Positions 26,625 through 35,648 of a stretch of 64,000 nucleotides of DNA are shown here, piece after piece. Origin of the DNA: CBDCWT01 sp965223305 (GTDB lineage Bacteria > Planctomycetota > Planctomycetia > Pirellulales > Pirellulaceae); assembly GCA_965223305.1 (NCBI GenBank), contig CBDCWT010000086.1, positions 124,001-188,000 of the forward strand, written 5' to 3'. Both the position numbers and the translations under genes were made by a program. Position 1 is the first letter of the stretch; every line of letters starts with the position of its first letter. A model generated the notes under the pieces. That model was not told the DNA's origin. It ran no database searches and saw only the letters and a list, made by a program, of their open reading frames with translations.

Positions 26625-27761
26625 CTACAGCACAACCATGTTATCGCGGTGAATCACCTCTTCGTAGGGACAATGGCCCAGGATCGACTCGATGCGGTCC
26701 GACTTGAGGCCCTTGATTCGTTCGACTTCTTCCGTCGGATAGTTCGTCAATCCCCGCGCGACCTCTTTGCCGTCTTCGTCGCATAGCGAAAGCACGTCGC
26801 CCTTATGAAACTGACCCTGCGCGCCGCGGATCCCGATCGCCAGCAGGCTGCGGCCTTGGTTGATGATGGCCGTGCAGGCACCTGCGTCCAGCAGCAACCG
26901 CCCCTGGGGCTGCGCAGAAAAGGCGATCCATCGCTTCCAGGGACTGATCGACTTTCCCTGTGCGGGGAACAGGGTGCCGACTGGGTCGCCAGCCAAGATC
27001 TTCCCCAGCACCGCGGGTTGGCGGCCGCTGGCGATGATCATGCTCTCTCCGGCCGCTGTGACGCTGCGCGCCGCCTGCAGCTTGCTGGCCATGCCTCCTT
27101 TGCTCAACGGATGTGTTTGGTCGCTGGCGTAGCCGAGGATGGCGTCGTCGATTTCACTGACGGTCGCTAGGAGGCTGGCATGGCCGCTGGCCGGATGAGC
27201 GTCGTAGAGTCCATCAACGTCAGAAAGGATGACCAGCAAGGGGGCCCTCAGCAAGTTGGTGACCATCGCGGCGAGGCGATCGTTGTCCCCCACGGAGACC
27301 ATCAGTTCATCCACCGCCACGGTGTCGTTTTCGTTGATGATGGGAATCGCTCCCAGCTCGAAGAGTGCGTTCAGCGTGTTTCGGACATTGAGATATCGCG
27401 TGCGGTCGTGAAAATCATCCGCTGTCAGCAGAATCTGAGCCGCGTGCAGCCCATGGCTGCGAAACGTGCGGTCGTAGGTCTCGACCAATTGCGTTTGCCC
27501 AATCGCGGCTACCGCCTGCAGCTTCGCCAGGTCGAGAGGCCGGTCTGGCAGATCGAGGCGGCCCATCCCGGCTGCCACCGCACCCGAGCTGACCAGTACG
27601 AGCTGGCGGCCGGTCTCCGTGATGCGGCTGATCTCTTCGGCCAAAGTGGCGATTCGATCTTGGTCCAGAGTGCCTTCGGCTCGAGTCAGCACGCGTGAAC
27701 CGACTTTGACGACAATCGTCTGTGCGGTGGCGGCGATTTCTTGGCGTTGAAGGTCGACCAT
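26625..27761 (-). CDS. proB: Glutamate 5-kinase
   Basis: A 378-residue ProB. The amino-acid-kinase domain (about 14-250) shows VVKVGSRVLT, VLVSSGAVAAGMGRL, AAIGQTQLVETY and the glutamate-binding IPIINENDTVAVDEL, and a C-terminal PUA domain follows (about 275-360). It phosphorylates glutamate in the first step of proline synthesis in the cytoplasm and is normally inhibited by proline. proA is not adjacent. The ATG at 27761 gives the usual family length; the longer open frame adds 28 unlikely residues. Confidence 0.95.
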   Translation of the reverse strand: MVDLQRQEIAATAQTIVVKVGSRVLTRAEGTLDQDRIATLAEEISRITETGRQLVLVSSGAVAAGMGRLDLPDRPLDLAKLQAVAAIGQTQLVETYDRTFRSHGLHAAQILLTADDFHDRTRYLNVRNTLNALFELGAIPIINENDTVAVDELMVSVGDNDRLAAMVTNLLRAPLLVILSDVDGLYDAHPASGHASLLATVSEIDDAILGYASDQTHPLSKGGMASKLQAARSVTAAGESMIIASGRQPAVLGKILAGDPVGTLFPAQGKSISPWKRWIAFSAQPQGRLLLDAGACTAIINQGRSLLAIGIRGAQGQFHKGDVLSLCDEDGKEVARGLTNYPTEEVERIKGLKSDRIESILGHCPYEEVIHRDNMVVL

Positions 27762-27991
27762 GCCTCGCCTTACGGGTGCAGAAAGGTCAGCGGGTAGAGT
27801 GGGTTGAGTCCTCTCAGCGGCATGAGAATCCTCGTTTCCCCCCAACAGATTACCTTACCCGATTCCACGATCTCTTGGCGGGCGCGATGGCCAATAAATA
27901 CGGAATCGATACTCATCGCAGTTGCCTGCAGGGCGGGGTGTGCCGATAATGGTGTTCTCCGACACAGGTTCCTTATGTGGGGTGCACCACC

Positions 27992-30943
27992 ATGTCACAG
28001 ACCTTCCGGCGGGGCGTCTGCCTGGCCATCTGCGTCGCAAGCCTACAGAACATCGCTGTTGGTCAGCCAGCGGCGCCCTTCTCGGAGGCCCAGGCTGTCC
28101 AGGCACAGCGGGCGGTCATTCGCAGGGGGCCCGCGGGGAGGCCACAGCCGGCGGCGAATCAGCCTGCAAAACCCAATGCCAAGGACCAGAAAGCCGCCGA
28201 CGGGAAAGACAAGGCCGGTAAGCAGGACGACAAGAAAAAGGAAGACAAACCGGCTGTGGTGAAGCGGCCAGACAAGCCGCCCCGGTCGCCGCGCGCCGAG
28301 GAATTGAAGGTCCGCCCGGACGCAGACGGCATGCTTCGTGTCCATTTCCGCTACCAGCCCTGGCCAGACGTGCTGGATTGGCTAGCGGAAGTGTCCAGCA
28401 TGAGTCTTGACTGGCAAGAATTGCCTACGGGGTATCTCAATCTGACCATGCAGCGCGCCTACACGGTGGTCCAGACCAGAGATTTGATCAACCGCCACTT
28501 GTTGCTGCGCGGCTTCACGATGCTGGAAAACGACGAGCTACTGTCTGTTTCCAAGATATCCTCGCTTGACGTCGGCATGGTACCCCGCGTTTCTACCAAG
28601 CAACTAGAGGCACTGGCCAAGCAGCGTCCTCATGCATATGTGAAAGTTTCCTTTGAGCTTGACTGGATGTTGGCGGCCGAGGCCGTTGAAGAGCTCAAGC
28701 CGATGCTGAGTCCCAACCACAAGCTCAACGCCCTCAGCAAGACGAACCGCATCGAAGCTGTCGACGCGGCTACGAACCTGCGCGACGTTCTCCAGGTACT
28801 CAATCAAGAACAGTCCGACGCAGGACAAAAGGAGCTTGTGAGGCAGTTCGTGCTCGAACACGTCCGGGCCGCGGAAGTAAAAACTCAGTTGGAAGAGCTG
28901 CTGGGAATGGAATCGAAGCCGGCCGGTGGAGGCAGTTCGGGAAATTCGCGGCAGATGCAACAGTTGCAGCAGCTCCAACAGCAAATGCAGCAAATGCAGC
29001 GGCAGCAGAAACAAAAGAGCGGTGGCTCGCCCAAGGCGGAACCCAAAGTGCGTCTGATCGTCAACCATCGCAAAAACAGCATTCTGGCCAATGCGCCCCC
29101 GGACAAGATGGCGATCATCAGCCAGGCGGTCGAGGCCCTCGACGTGAGAACTAGTCGAGCGGATTCACTGCTGGATCGCCGTTACCAGTTGGAGGTTTAC
29201 CGGCTGCGGTCGTTGGACCCAGCGGCGCTGGCCAAGACTCTTGAGGACTTGGGTGACCTGGACCCGGTGACACAGCTGGAGGTCGATACTGCCAACCAGG
29301 CGCTGCTCGTCTACGGTACCATCGTGGACCACACAATGATCCGACAGTTGCTCAAGCGGCTCGACGGCACGACGCGCAAGTTCGAAGTGGTGCGGTTGCG
29401 TAACCTGCCGGCCGACTACGTCGCCGGCACTATCGAGTTCATGATGGTCGGTGATGACAAAGACCAAGGACCCGGCTACGACTCTTACTACTACTACCGC
29501 TATGGTCCCGGCAGCCGTGAACAACAGCAAGAGGACGAGTTTCGCGTCGACGCAGACATCGAGAACAACCTGTTGCTGCTGTGGGCCTCGGAGCCAGAGA
29601 TCGAATCGGTGATGGAGCTGTTGGTAAAGATTGGTGAGCGGCCGCCGGCCGGTGGCAACCCCGACAAACTGAGGGTGCTGGACGCCATCCCCCCAGAACA
29701 GGCTGCTGAGTTCATCGAGCAGCTGCGGCGGGCCTGGCCTATGTTAGGCCCCAACAAGTTGAACCTCCCGGAAGTCAAGCAAGAGCAACAGCCCACGGAA
29801 CCCACTTCGCCGGCCACCACCGAGGCCAGCCTGGAAGCCGGTCTGGGTAGGCCGTCAGCTGCCACCACCTGGTTTGTGCAGCATCAAACCGAGGCGGCTG
29901 AACGGAGCACCGTCGCCTCGGACACGGGAGCACCGAACGCAGAAGAAGAGGAAGTCCCGGCGACCGAGTTGCTCAAACGGCTGCTGGAGAAGCAACAAAA
30001 CGCAGGCCGTCCGGCTACCCCTCCCCCCATCGACCTCTCGATCGGTCCGGACGGTCGAGTGATTATCCGGAGCGACGACCCGCGAGCGCTCGACCTGCTT
30101 GAAGAGCTGATTGGGCGGGTCAGCCCCCCCAAAGATGACTTCAAGATTTTCTATTTGACGCACGCCGACGCGTATTGGGTGAAGGCCAATCTGGTTGAGT
30201 TTTTTGAGGAAAAGGAAGAGGACGATAGCCGCTCCGGCTATCCCTTCTACTACTACAGTTATCGACAGTCAGAAAAGAAAGAACCGCGATCTCGTCTCAG
30301 CCAGCGTCGCGAATTGAAGTTCATCTACGACTTGGATACGAACTCGATTCTCGTCCAGGGCGGCGATCCGCAGCAACTGCGGACCGTGGCGCAGCTGATC
30401 GAAATCTACGATAAACCGGTCCCCACCGACTCGAAGTCTGCGCGGGTCACGTCCGTCTACCCAGTTAGGTATTCCAAAGCACAGATCATCGCGGACACCA
30501 TCAAGGAAGTCTATCGGGACTTGCTTAGCTCGACTGACAAGGCGCTGGCCGGTAATCCTGAGAAGAAAGAACGCCCCAATCTGGGCACTACAGTCATCTA
30601 TGGTGGCGGAAACGACGACGAGCCGGAGCGGACGCAGGTTCGTTTTAAGGGCAAACTATCGCTGGGCGTCGATGCGGTCACCAACACCCTCCTGATCTCT
30701 TGTGAAGGAGAAAACCTGCTTCAGAACGTCACCGAAATGGTAAAGACACTCGACAAAGCCGCTCAGCCGCTCTCCAGTGTCTCCACCGTGACGCTGCATG
30801 GCGGCCTCAATTCTTCCAAGGTCAGCGACGTCCTGACCCGGTTGCTGGTGGAAAAGGCAGCCGCTTCGGAGGCTGCCAAGCAGCCCGCAGCGGGCGGGCC
30901 AAAGAAGGGTAACCAACAGGCGGAGAAGGCGGCGAGTCAGTAG
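27992..30943 (+). CDS. Large exported protein with repeated secretin N-type domains
   Basis: A product of about 983 residues that starts with a signal peptide (MSQTFRRGVCLAICVASLQN). A lysine-rich linker (about 50-100) follows, then several secretin_N-like modules: repeated patterns such as YRLRSLDPAALAKTLEDLGD, VVRLRNLPADYVAGTIEFMM and FYLTHADAYWVKANLVEFFE each end in a FVEALD/ILVQGG-like strand. A glutamine-rich stretch lies near 325-345. The C-terminal channel domain of true secretins is not seen, so it cannot form an outer-membrane pore alone. It may be a periplasmic scaffold of a type II/IV system. Tyrosine clusters (SYYYYRYG, FYYYSYR) interrupt the modules. Confidence 0.8.
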   Translation: MSQTFRRGVCLAICVASLQNIAVGQPAAPFSEAQAVQAQRAVIRRGPAGRPQPAANQPAKPNAKDQKAADGKDKAGKQDDKKKEDKPAVVKRPDKPPRSPRAEELKVRPDADGMLRVHFRYQPWPDVLDWLAEVSSMSLDWQELPTGYLNLTMQRAYTVVQTRDLINRHLLLRGFTMLENDELLSVSKISSLDVGMVPRVSTKQLEALAKQRPHAYVKVSFELDWMLAAEAVEELKPMLSPNHKLNALSKTNRIEAVDAATNLRDVLQVLNQEQSDAGQKELVRQFVLEHVRAAEVKTQLEELLGMESKPAGGGSSGNSRQMQQLQQLQQQMQQMQRQQKQKSGGSPKAEPKVRLIVNHRKNSILANAPPDKMAIISQAVEALDVRTSRADSLLDRRYQLEVYRLRSLDPAALAKTLEDLGDLDPVTQLEVDTANQALLVYGTIVDHTMIRQLLKRLDGTTRKFEVVRLRNLPADYVAGTIEFMMVGDDKDQGPGYDSYYYYRYGPGSREQQQEDEFRVDADIENNLLLLWASEPEIESVMELLVKIGERPPAGGNPDKLRVLDAIPPEQAAEFIEQLRRAWPMLGPNKLNLPEVKQEQQPTEPTSPATTEASLEAGLGRPSAATTWFVQHQTEAAERSTVASDTGAPNAEEEEVPATELLKRLLEKQQNAGRPATPPPIDLSIGPDGRVIIRSDDPRALDLLEELIGRVSPPKDDFKIFYLTHADAYWVKANLVEFFEEKEEDDSRSGYPFYYYSYRQSEKKEPRSRLSQRRELKFIYDLDTNSILVQGGDPQQLRTVAQLIEIYDKPVPTDSKSARVTSVYPVRYSKAQIIADTIKEVYRDLLSSTDKALAGNPEKKERPNLGTTVIYGGGNDDEPERTQVRFKGKLSLGVDAVTNTLLISCEGENLLQNVTEMVKTLDKAAQPLSSVSTVTLHGGLNSSKVSDVLTRLLVEKAAASEAAKQPAAGGPKKGNQQAEKAASQ

Positions 30944-31227
30944 GATCCGAGCGGCTCGCGCCACCGTGCCAGTCGGTTTCTTTTCGCTTAACGACAGATT
31001 GCTTAAGACCACTCCGGTTGCCGTTGTTAGTTGCGCGGTAGCGGCAATTCTCTTTAGCACTTCCCGGCGACACGGCTGGCTTCGATTCTTGTGAAGCAAG
31101 TGTCAGCTGCGTAGAATACCTTCAGTCCTTAGTTGCTCGTTACCCTCGCGGCGAGCCAAGTCACGCCAAAGTTGGCCGACTCGTTCACTTACCGATCCCG
31201 CGCCGGGAGGTCTGGAAAAGACATCTG
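30944..31227. other. 284-bp gap, no feature recognised
   Basis: This gap lies between the secretin-N protein and purF. I found no repeat, hairpin with a T-tract, or purine riboswitch core in it. Confidence 0.35.
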
Positions 31228-32838
31228 ATGAGCGAAATCCACCACGAGTGCGGCGTCGCAGCGATTTATCACCTTTCTGACGTACCAACCAGCCGTCTTT
31301 GCCCCGAGCAGGGGCTCCACCATGCTTCACGTCTGCTGCCTCGGATGCTGCTGGATATCCAAAATCGCGGGCAGCTGTCGGCAGGGATTACGACTTATTC
31401 AGATGGTCGCGACCAGCTGATCGATACCCACAAGGACATTGGTTCGGTCACTGAGGTGTTTCGGCTCGCCCACCGCGAGAAGAGCGAGCGGCTGATGAAG
31501 AAGTACGCGGGGCAGGCGGGCATCGGTCATGTCCGATACGCGACTTGCGGTGCTGATGATCGCAGCTACGCCCAGCCCTTCGAGCGCCATCATCTGCAAA
31601 AACACAAGTGGTTCAGCTTCGGATTCAATGGCCAGCTGGCCAACTACCAGGATCTACGGGAGAGTTTGCTGAGCGGCGGTGATCACCATCTGGCGCGGGA
31701 AACAGACACTGAAATCGTGATGCACGAGATCAGCCGCGAGCTGTCGGGTGAGCGGCAGCCGGCGCTGGTCGAGCTGATGACCAACGTCAGCCAGCGGTTT
31801 GACGGTGCGTACAGCCTAGCGTTTCTCAACGCCCGCGGCGAGATGTTGGTCGCCCGGGACCCCTTGGGTATCAAGCCACTATGTTACGCCTTCGACGGGA
31901 GTCTGTTTGCTGCGGCGAGCGAAAGTGTGGCCCTGTTGAACTTGGGCTTTCAACCGGACGAAGTCAAATCCTTGCAACCGGGCCAGGCGGTCACGGTGAA
32001 TCCGCACGAACTACGGTTGGAGGTCTTTGCGCCGTCGCCGCGGAGGGCCCATTGCTTTTTCGAGTGGATCTATTTTGCCAACGTGGCCAGTACTCTGGAT
32101 AGCCGCAGCGTCTACCTGTCTCGTACGGCGCTAGGAGTCGAACTAGCTCGGCTCGAAAGGACGAATGCGCGTGTTCCGGTGGATAGCGACACGATCGTTG
32201 TGCCTGTTCCCGATACCAGCAAGGCGGCGGCCGACTCGATGGCGTTTGAACTGGGCGTTCCTTCGCGAGAAGGGTTGATTCGAAACCGCTATTCGGGCCG
32301 CACCTTCATCGAAGGCAGCGGCAGCCGCCGCCGGAAGGCGGCAACCAAATACACGCCGCTGAGTGAGGTCTTGGGCGGAAAACGGATCTTTTTGGTCGAA
32401 GACTCCATTGTCCGCTCGACCACCATGCGCGTACTGTTGGATCGAATACGAACGCTGGGCGGCGCCAAAGAGATCCACGTCCGAGTTGCCTGCCCACCGA
32501 TCATCGCTCCGTGCTTCTACGGTATCGATATGTCGACGGTGGACGAACTGTTTGCGCCTCAATTCCTGCAGGGCAGGACGCTGACGACAGAGATCGAAGC
32601 CGAGATGGCCAGGAAACTCGGAGCGGATTCGCTCGGCTACCTGCCCGTCGAGTCGATTGCTCGAGCTGTCGGGTTCAGCAGCGACGACCTTTGCCAAGCC
32701 TGCATTACCGGTGACTATCCCACACGCAGCGGCCAACAGTTGTTCCAGATTGCCCTGGGGAATTCCGGCACTGGCAATTCCAACGGCCGTACCTACGAAC
32801 GCCGGGTCGAAAAACGGGCGGTGAAAACACCAGGCTAA
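31228..32838 (+). CDS. purF: Amidophosphoribosyltransferase-like protein
   Basis: A 536-residue protein with an N-terminal Ntn glutaminase domain and a C-terminal phosphoribosyltransferase domain. MSEIHHE precedes CGVAAIYH, so Cys8 would become the nucleophile after a short propeptide is removed, as in Bacillus PurF. Other motifs are GIGHVRYAT, FGFNGQLANY, RDPLGIKPLCY, RNRYSGRTFIE and the PRPP loop FLVEDSIVRSTTM, where the usual glycine after the arginine is serine. PurF makes phosphoribosylamine, the first step of purine synthesis. It differs somewhat from the standard enzyme, so a paralogue with a related role is possible. No other purine genes are adjacent. Confidence 0.85.
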   Translation: MSEIHHECGVAAIYHLSDVPTSRLCPEQGLHHASRLLPRMLLDIQNRGQLSAGITTYSDGRDQLIDTHKDIGSVTEVFRLAHREKSERLMKKYAGQAGIGHVRYATCGADDRSYAQPFERHHLQKHKWFSFGFNGQLANYQDLRESLLSGGDHHLARETDTEIVMHEISRELSGERQPALVELMTNVSQRFDGAYSLAFLNARGEMLVARDPLGIKPLCYAFDGSLFAAASESVALLNLGFQPDEVKSLQPGQAVTVNPHELRLEVFAPSPRRAHCFFEWIYFANVASTLDSRSVYLSRTALGVELARLERTNARVPVDSDTIVVPVPDTSKAAADSMAFELGVPSREGLIRNRYSGRTFIEGSGSRRRKAATKYTPLSEVLGGKRIFLVEDSIVRSTTMRVLLDRIRTLGGAKEIHVRVACPPIIAPCFYGIDMSTVDELFAPQFLQGRTLTTEIEAEMARKLGADSLGYLPVESIARAVGFSSDDLCQACITGDYPTRSGQQLFQIALGNSGTGNSNGRTYERRVEKRAVKTPG

Positions 32839-32872
32839 ACAGCAGGCAGCTATTCACGCCGGTCCGTGGGAC

Positions 32873-34120
32873 TCAGGTGCGGATCTGCTCGTGACGCGGA
32901 TCGACCCAGTTGGCCTCGTCGAAGTTGTGTCGATAGACGCCGTATTCGTGGAAGGCGATTTTCTTAGCAAACCGATAGGCCCAACTTTTCTCCGGTATTT
33001 CACTACCTGGGCTGTACTGCGACGGCCGTGACTGCATCGCCTCTAGTTCTGCCAGTGCCGTTGCGCGTGCGGTGGCGTCCTTCGCCGAGTGAGCTTGAAC
33101 CAGCTCCTTCATCAGATCGGGCCGTTCTAATGCGATACAGCCGCGGGTGTGCGTAGCCGCGGTGCGGCGGAAGTCGCGCAGGAACGCCGACTGGTTGAAA
33201 ACTTCACGGAGCGGCCTGGGGTCGTGGATCGAATCGGTGGCAAACTGGATGATGGGGCACGGTTCGATGTCTCCCCAGGGGTTGATGTGATGTGTGAATC
33301 CTGTTGCCATGGGGCAGAGCGCCTGACCGTCCGCGTCGTAATAAGCGTCGATAATCAGAATCGGTTTCTTGACCCGCATGTCGACCACAAATTGGCGGGC
33401 TTGGCGCTGCTGCGAGGGGGTCAACGACAACTCGCTGGATGCGTCCGGACCAACCGGGCGATAGATGTGAAACCAGGCGTACATGACGCCCATTTCGATG
33501 AGCCGGTCGATCCAGGCTTCCGTCAACAGGTCATCAAAGTTTGACTGGCAGAGGCTGGTACAGACGCCGGTTAGCACCTTGTTGTTGAGGCAATGCTGAA
33601 CGCCTTCGAGCGACTTGTGGAAGACGTCTTTTTGGCCACGCCGCTCGTCGCTGACGATCTCGGTGCCTTCGATGCTGATCAGCGGCGTCACATTTCCCAG
33701 TCGCCGCAGTTCCTTGGCGATGTCATCCGTAATGAATTGGCCATTAGTGAAGACCTGAAAGTAGGCGTCCGGATGCGCCCGCAGTATCTCCAGCAGCTCG
33801 CGATGCATGAACGGCTCACCCCCGAGCAGGCCGAAGAAGGAATTGCCCATCGCTTTCGCTTCGTTCAGCATGCGGTTCATCGCCGGCAGGTCGATGACTT
33901 GCTGTTTGGAAGCGACATCGACCCAGCAACCCTGGCAGCGGAGATTGCAGCTGTTGATGATCGAGATGTAGAGATAGGGTGGGAAGAACTGGCCCGCCTT
34001 CAGCCTCTGTTTGTGCAGTTGGACGGAGCGCAGCCCTTTAACGCCCATGTTCCAAAACAGCTTCCAGAGAAGCCGCTTGTCGGTCTCGAGCAGGAATCGT
34101 TTTGCCAGGCGAGCGTACAT
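32873..34120 (-). CDS. Radical SAM protein
   Basis: A 415-residue radical SAM enzyme. The iron-sulfur motif is C58-N-L-R-C62-Q-G-C65, followed by the SAM-binding FFGLLGGEPFMH. A C-terminal region with a few conserved cysteines (ALCPMATGF, IEPCPIIQF, HTRGCIAL) may hold an extra cluster, as in SPASM-type members. Such enzymes use a radical to modify peptides, cofactors or lipids. The first 50 residues contain many basic and aromatic residues and may lie at the membrane. It is convergent with purF and shows no partner gene, so the substrate is unknown. It resembles proteins found broadly in planctomycetes. Confidence 0.88.
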   Translation of the reverse strand: MYARLAKRFLLETDKRLLWKLFWNMGVKGLRSVQLHKQRLKAGQFFPPYLYISIINSCNLRCQGCWVDVASKQQVIDLPAMNRMLNEAKAMGNSFFGLLGGEPFMHRELLEILRAHPDAYFQVFTNGQFITDDIAKELRRLGNVTPLISIEGTEIVSDERRGQKDVFHKSLEGVQHCLNNKVLTGVCTSLCQSNFDDLLTEAWIDRLIEMGVMYAWFHIYRPVGPDASSELSLTPSQQRQARQFVVDMRVKKPILIIDAYYDADGQALCPMATGFTHHINPWGDIEPCPIIQFATDSIHDPRPLREVFNQSAFLRDFRRTAATHTRGCIALERPDLMKELVQAHSAKDATARATALAELEAMQSRPSQYSPGSEIPEKSWAYRFAKKIAFHEYGVYRHNFDEANWVDPRHEQIRT

Positions 34121-34616
34121 GGAGCCGTCGTCGGTGGGGGTTGCAGCAAGTCAAGTATAGACTGCGACTCGCAGCGCGAGTAGTTGGCGGTGGCAAGTCG
34201 GCGAGCACCCCGGAAGGGCGAGGCTCCTGCCGAGCCGGGGTAGATCGGAGTGTTGGTTGCGGCGGAAACCGTGGGCTAACGCCCAGCGGCTGATTTTGTA
34301 TGGCGGTCCCAGCGGGTTACCCCGTCGCACCCGCTGCAACAGTCGTCTAAGACGCTCGGGAGGGCGAGGCTCCTGCCGAGCCGTTTGCCCGCGTTTCGGT
34401 TTCGTGTTGACTCTGCTTTGGGCGGACGGCACACGGAGTGTGCCTGCTACTTTAATGCGGCCTACGCGAAGGCCCTCCCCGGACGCTATCGGGTCGGTTT
34501 CGCTGAGGAACCGTGGGCTAACGCCCAGCGGCTGATTTAGAGCGTAGCCGAACTCGCCAGAGTTTGGCGGTCTGCAACGGCTTTTGGCGGACGGCACACG
34601 GAGTGTGCCTGCTACG
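34121..34616. repeat. 496-bp gap with four dispersed repeat types
   Basis: The gap contains two copies of AACCGTGGGCTAACGCCCAG (34267 and 34509), two copies of GGACGGCACACGGAGTGTGC (about 34428 and 34589), two copies of AGGGCGAGGCTCCTGCCGAG (about 34215 and 34361), and one arm of the 24-bp inverted element (34543-34568). I see no gene. Confidence 0.75.
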
Positions 34617-35648
34617 TTAGTGCGCTGCTTTCCAAGGCGGCCGGTAGCGTAGGCCTAGATTCAAGATGCGCTGCACTAAGACGTCGTAGGGGATACCCGC
34701 CTTGTCAGCCGACTCGGCAAAGTCTTCACCGTACGACAGGTTGGGGTTGGGATTGGCCTCGAGCACGAAGACCCGCCCCTCGGGCGTCATCCTCAAATCC
34801 ATCCGTGCGTAGCCGCTCATCGAGAGGGCCCGGTAGACTCGTTTTGAGAGCCTCACGATCTCGGCGGAAGCGGTGGGTGTCAGATCGCTGGCGGCTTGCG
34901 TCTTGACGCCCAGTTCCTTTTGGTGGGCGAAATCCCATTTGACAGCGTCGGTGGCGATGTTCGGTTGCCCATCGGGCAGCTTCGTCATCAGCAGCTCCCA
35001 AACCGGCAGGAACTTCAGCCGCTCGTTGCCCATCACGCCGACGTAGAACTCGCGGCCCTCGATGTACTCCTCGACTAAAGCGTCGGTGCCGATTTCGTCG
35101 TGACAATGACTAACGCGATCGACAAGCATCTTGTCGTCGAGCACGAGCGAGTCCTTGGTCAATCCGTAGGAGGCGTCTTCGGTGGCCGATTTCACGAAGA
35201 GCGGGTAGCGGAGCCGCTTGGTGGGCCGCACTTTTTTTCTTCTAGGGTAGACCGCGAATTGAGGCGTCGGAACACGGTGGTAGTGCAGGATCTTCTTGCA
35301 CAACGCCTTGTCGTGTGCCAGCATGAGGCCACGGGGGTTGCAGCCCGTGTAGGGTTGTTTCATCAACTCCAGGTAGGCCGCCACGTGCTGGTCGTAGATC
35401 GCCACGCCGTGAAACTCTTCCAGCAAGTTGAAGGCAATCTGCGGCCGAAAGTCGAGCAGGGCTTGGCGGATGACTCCCAGGTCATTACTGACGCCGAGCT
35501 TGACGACGTCGTGCTTCAGTTCGCGGAGGGTGGCGACGATGTCATATTCGGACTTCCAGTCCAGCATTTCTTCGTCTGAAATACCCTCGATGTTGTCGGG
35601 AGGTACCAGACTCTCGTCCATGAGGGCCAGGACTCGGAGCTTCCTCAT
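34617..35648 (-). CDS. ATP-grasp ligase, D-Ala-D-Ala ligase-like
   Basis: A 343-residue ATP-grasp protein. The N-terminal part resembles the D-alanine ligase substrate domain (FNLLEEFHGVAIYDQHVAAY, PYTGCNPRGLMLAHDKAL). The ATP-grasp core shows RYPLFVKSATEDASYGLT, ALVEEYIEGREFYVGVMGNE and the metal-binding VFVLEANPNPNLSYGEDFA. The family joins a carboxylate to an amine through an acyl-phosphate. It lacks the usual full D-Ala-D-Ala ligase match, and no cell-wall genes are nearby, so the substrate is open. Its start codon overlaps the stop of the metallopeptidase gene (ATGA), indicating coupled translation. Confidence 0.88.
   Translation of the reverse strand: MRKLRVLALMDESLVPPDNIEGISDEEMLDWKSEYDIVATLRELKHDVVKLGVSNDLGVIRQALLDFRPQIAFNLLEEFHGVAIYDQHVAAYLELMKQPYTGCNPRGLMLAHDKALCKKILHYHRVPTPQFAVYPRRKKVRPTKRLRYPLFVKSATEDASYGLTKDSLVLDDKMLVDRVSHCHDEIGTDALVEEYIEGREFYVGVMGNERLKFLPVWELLMTKLPDGQPNIATDAVKWDFAHQKELGVKTQAASDLTPTASAEIVRLSKRVYRALSMSGYARMDLRMTPEGRVFVLEANPNPNLSYGEDFAESADKAGIPYDVLVQRILNLGLRYRPPWKAAH

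Noticed and set aside
34617..35648. Calling the ATP-grasp gene ddl
   Set aside because: The fold fits, but substrate-loop residues and context do not establish D-alanine as substrate.
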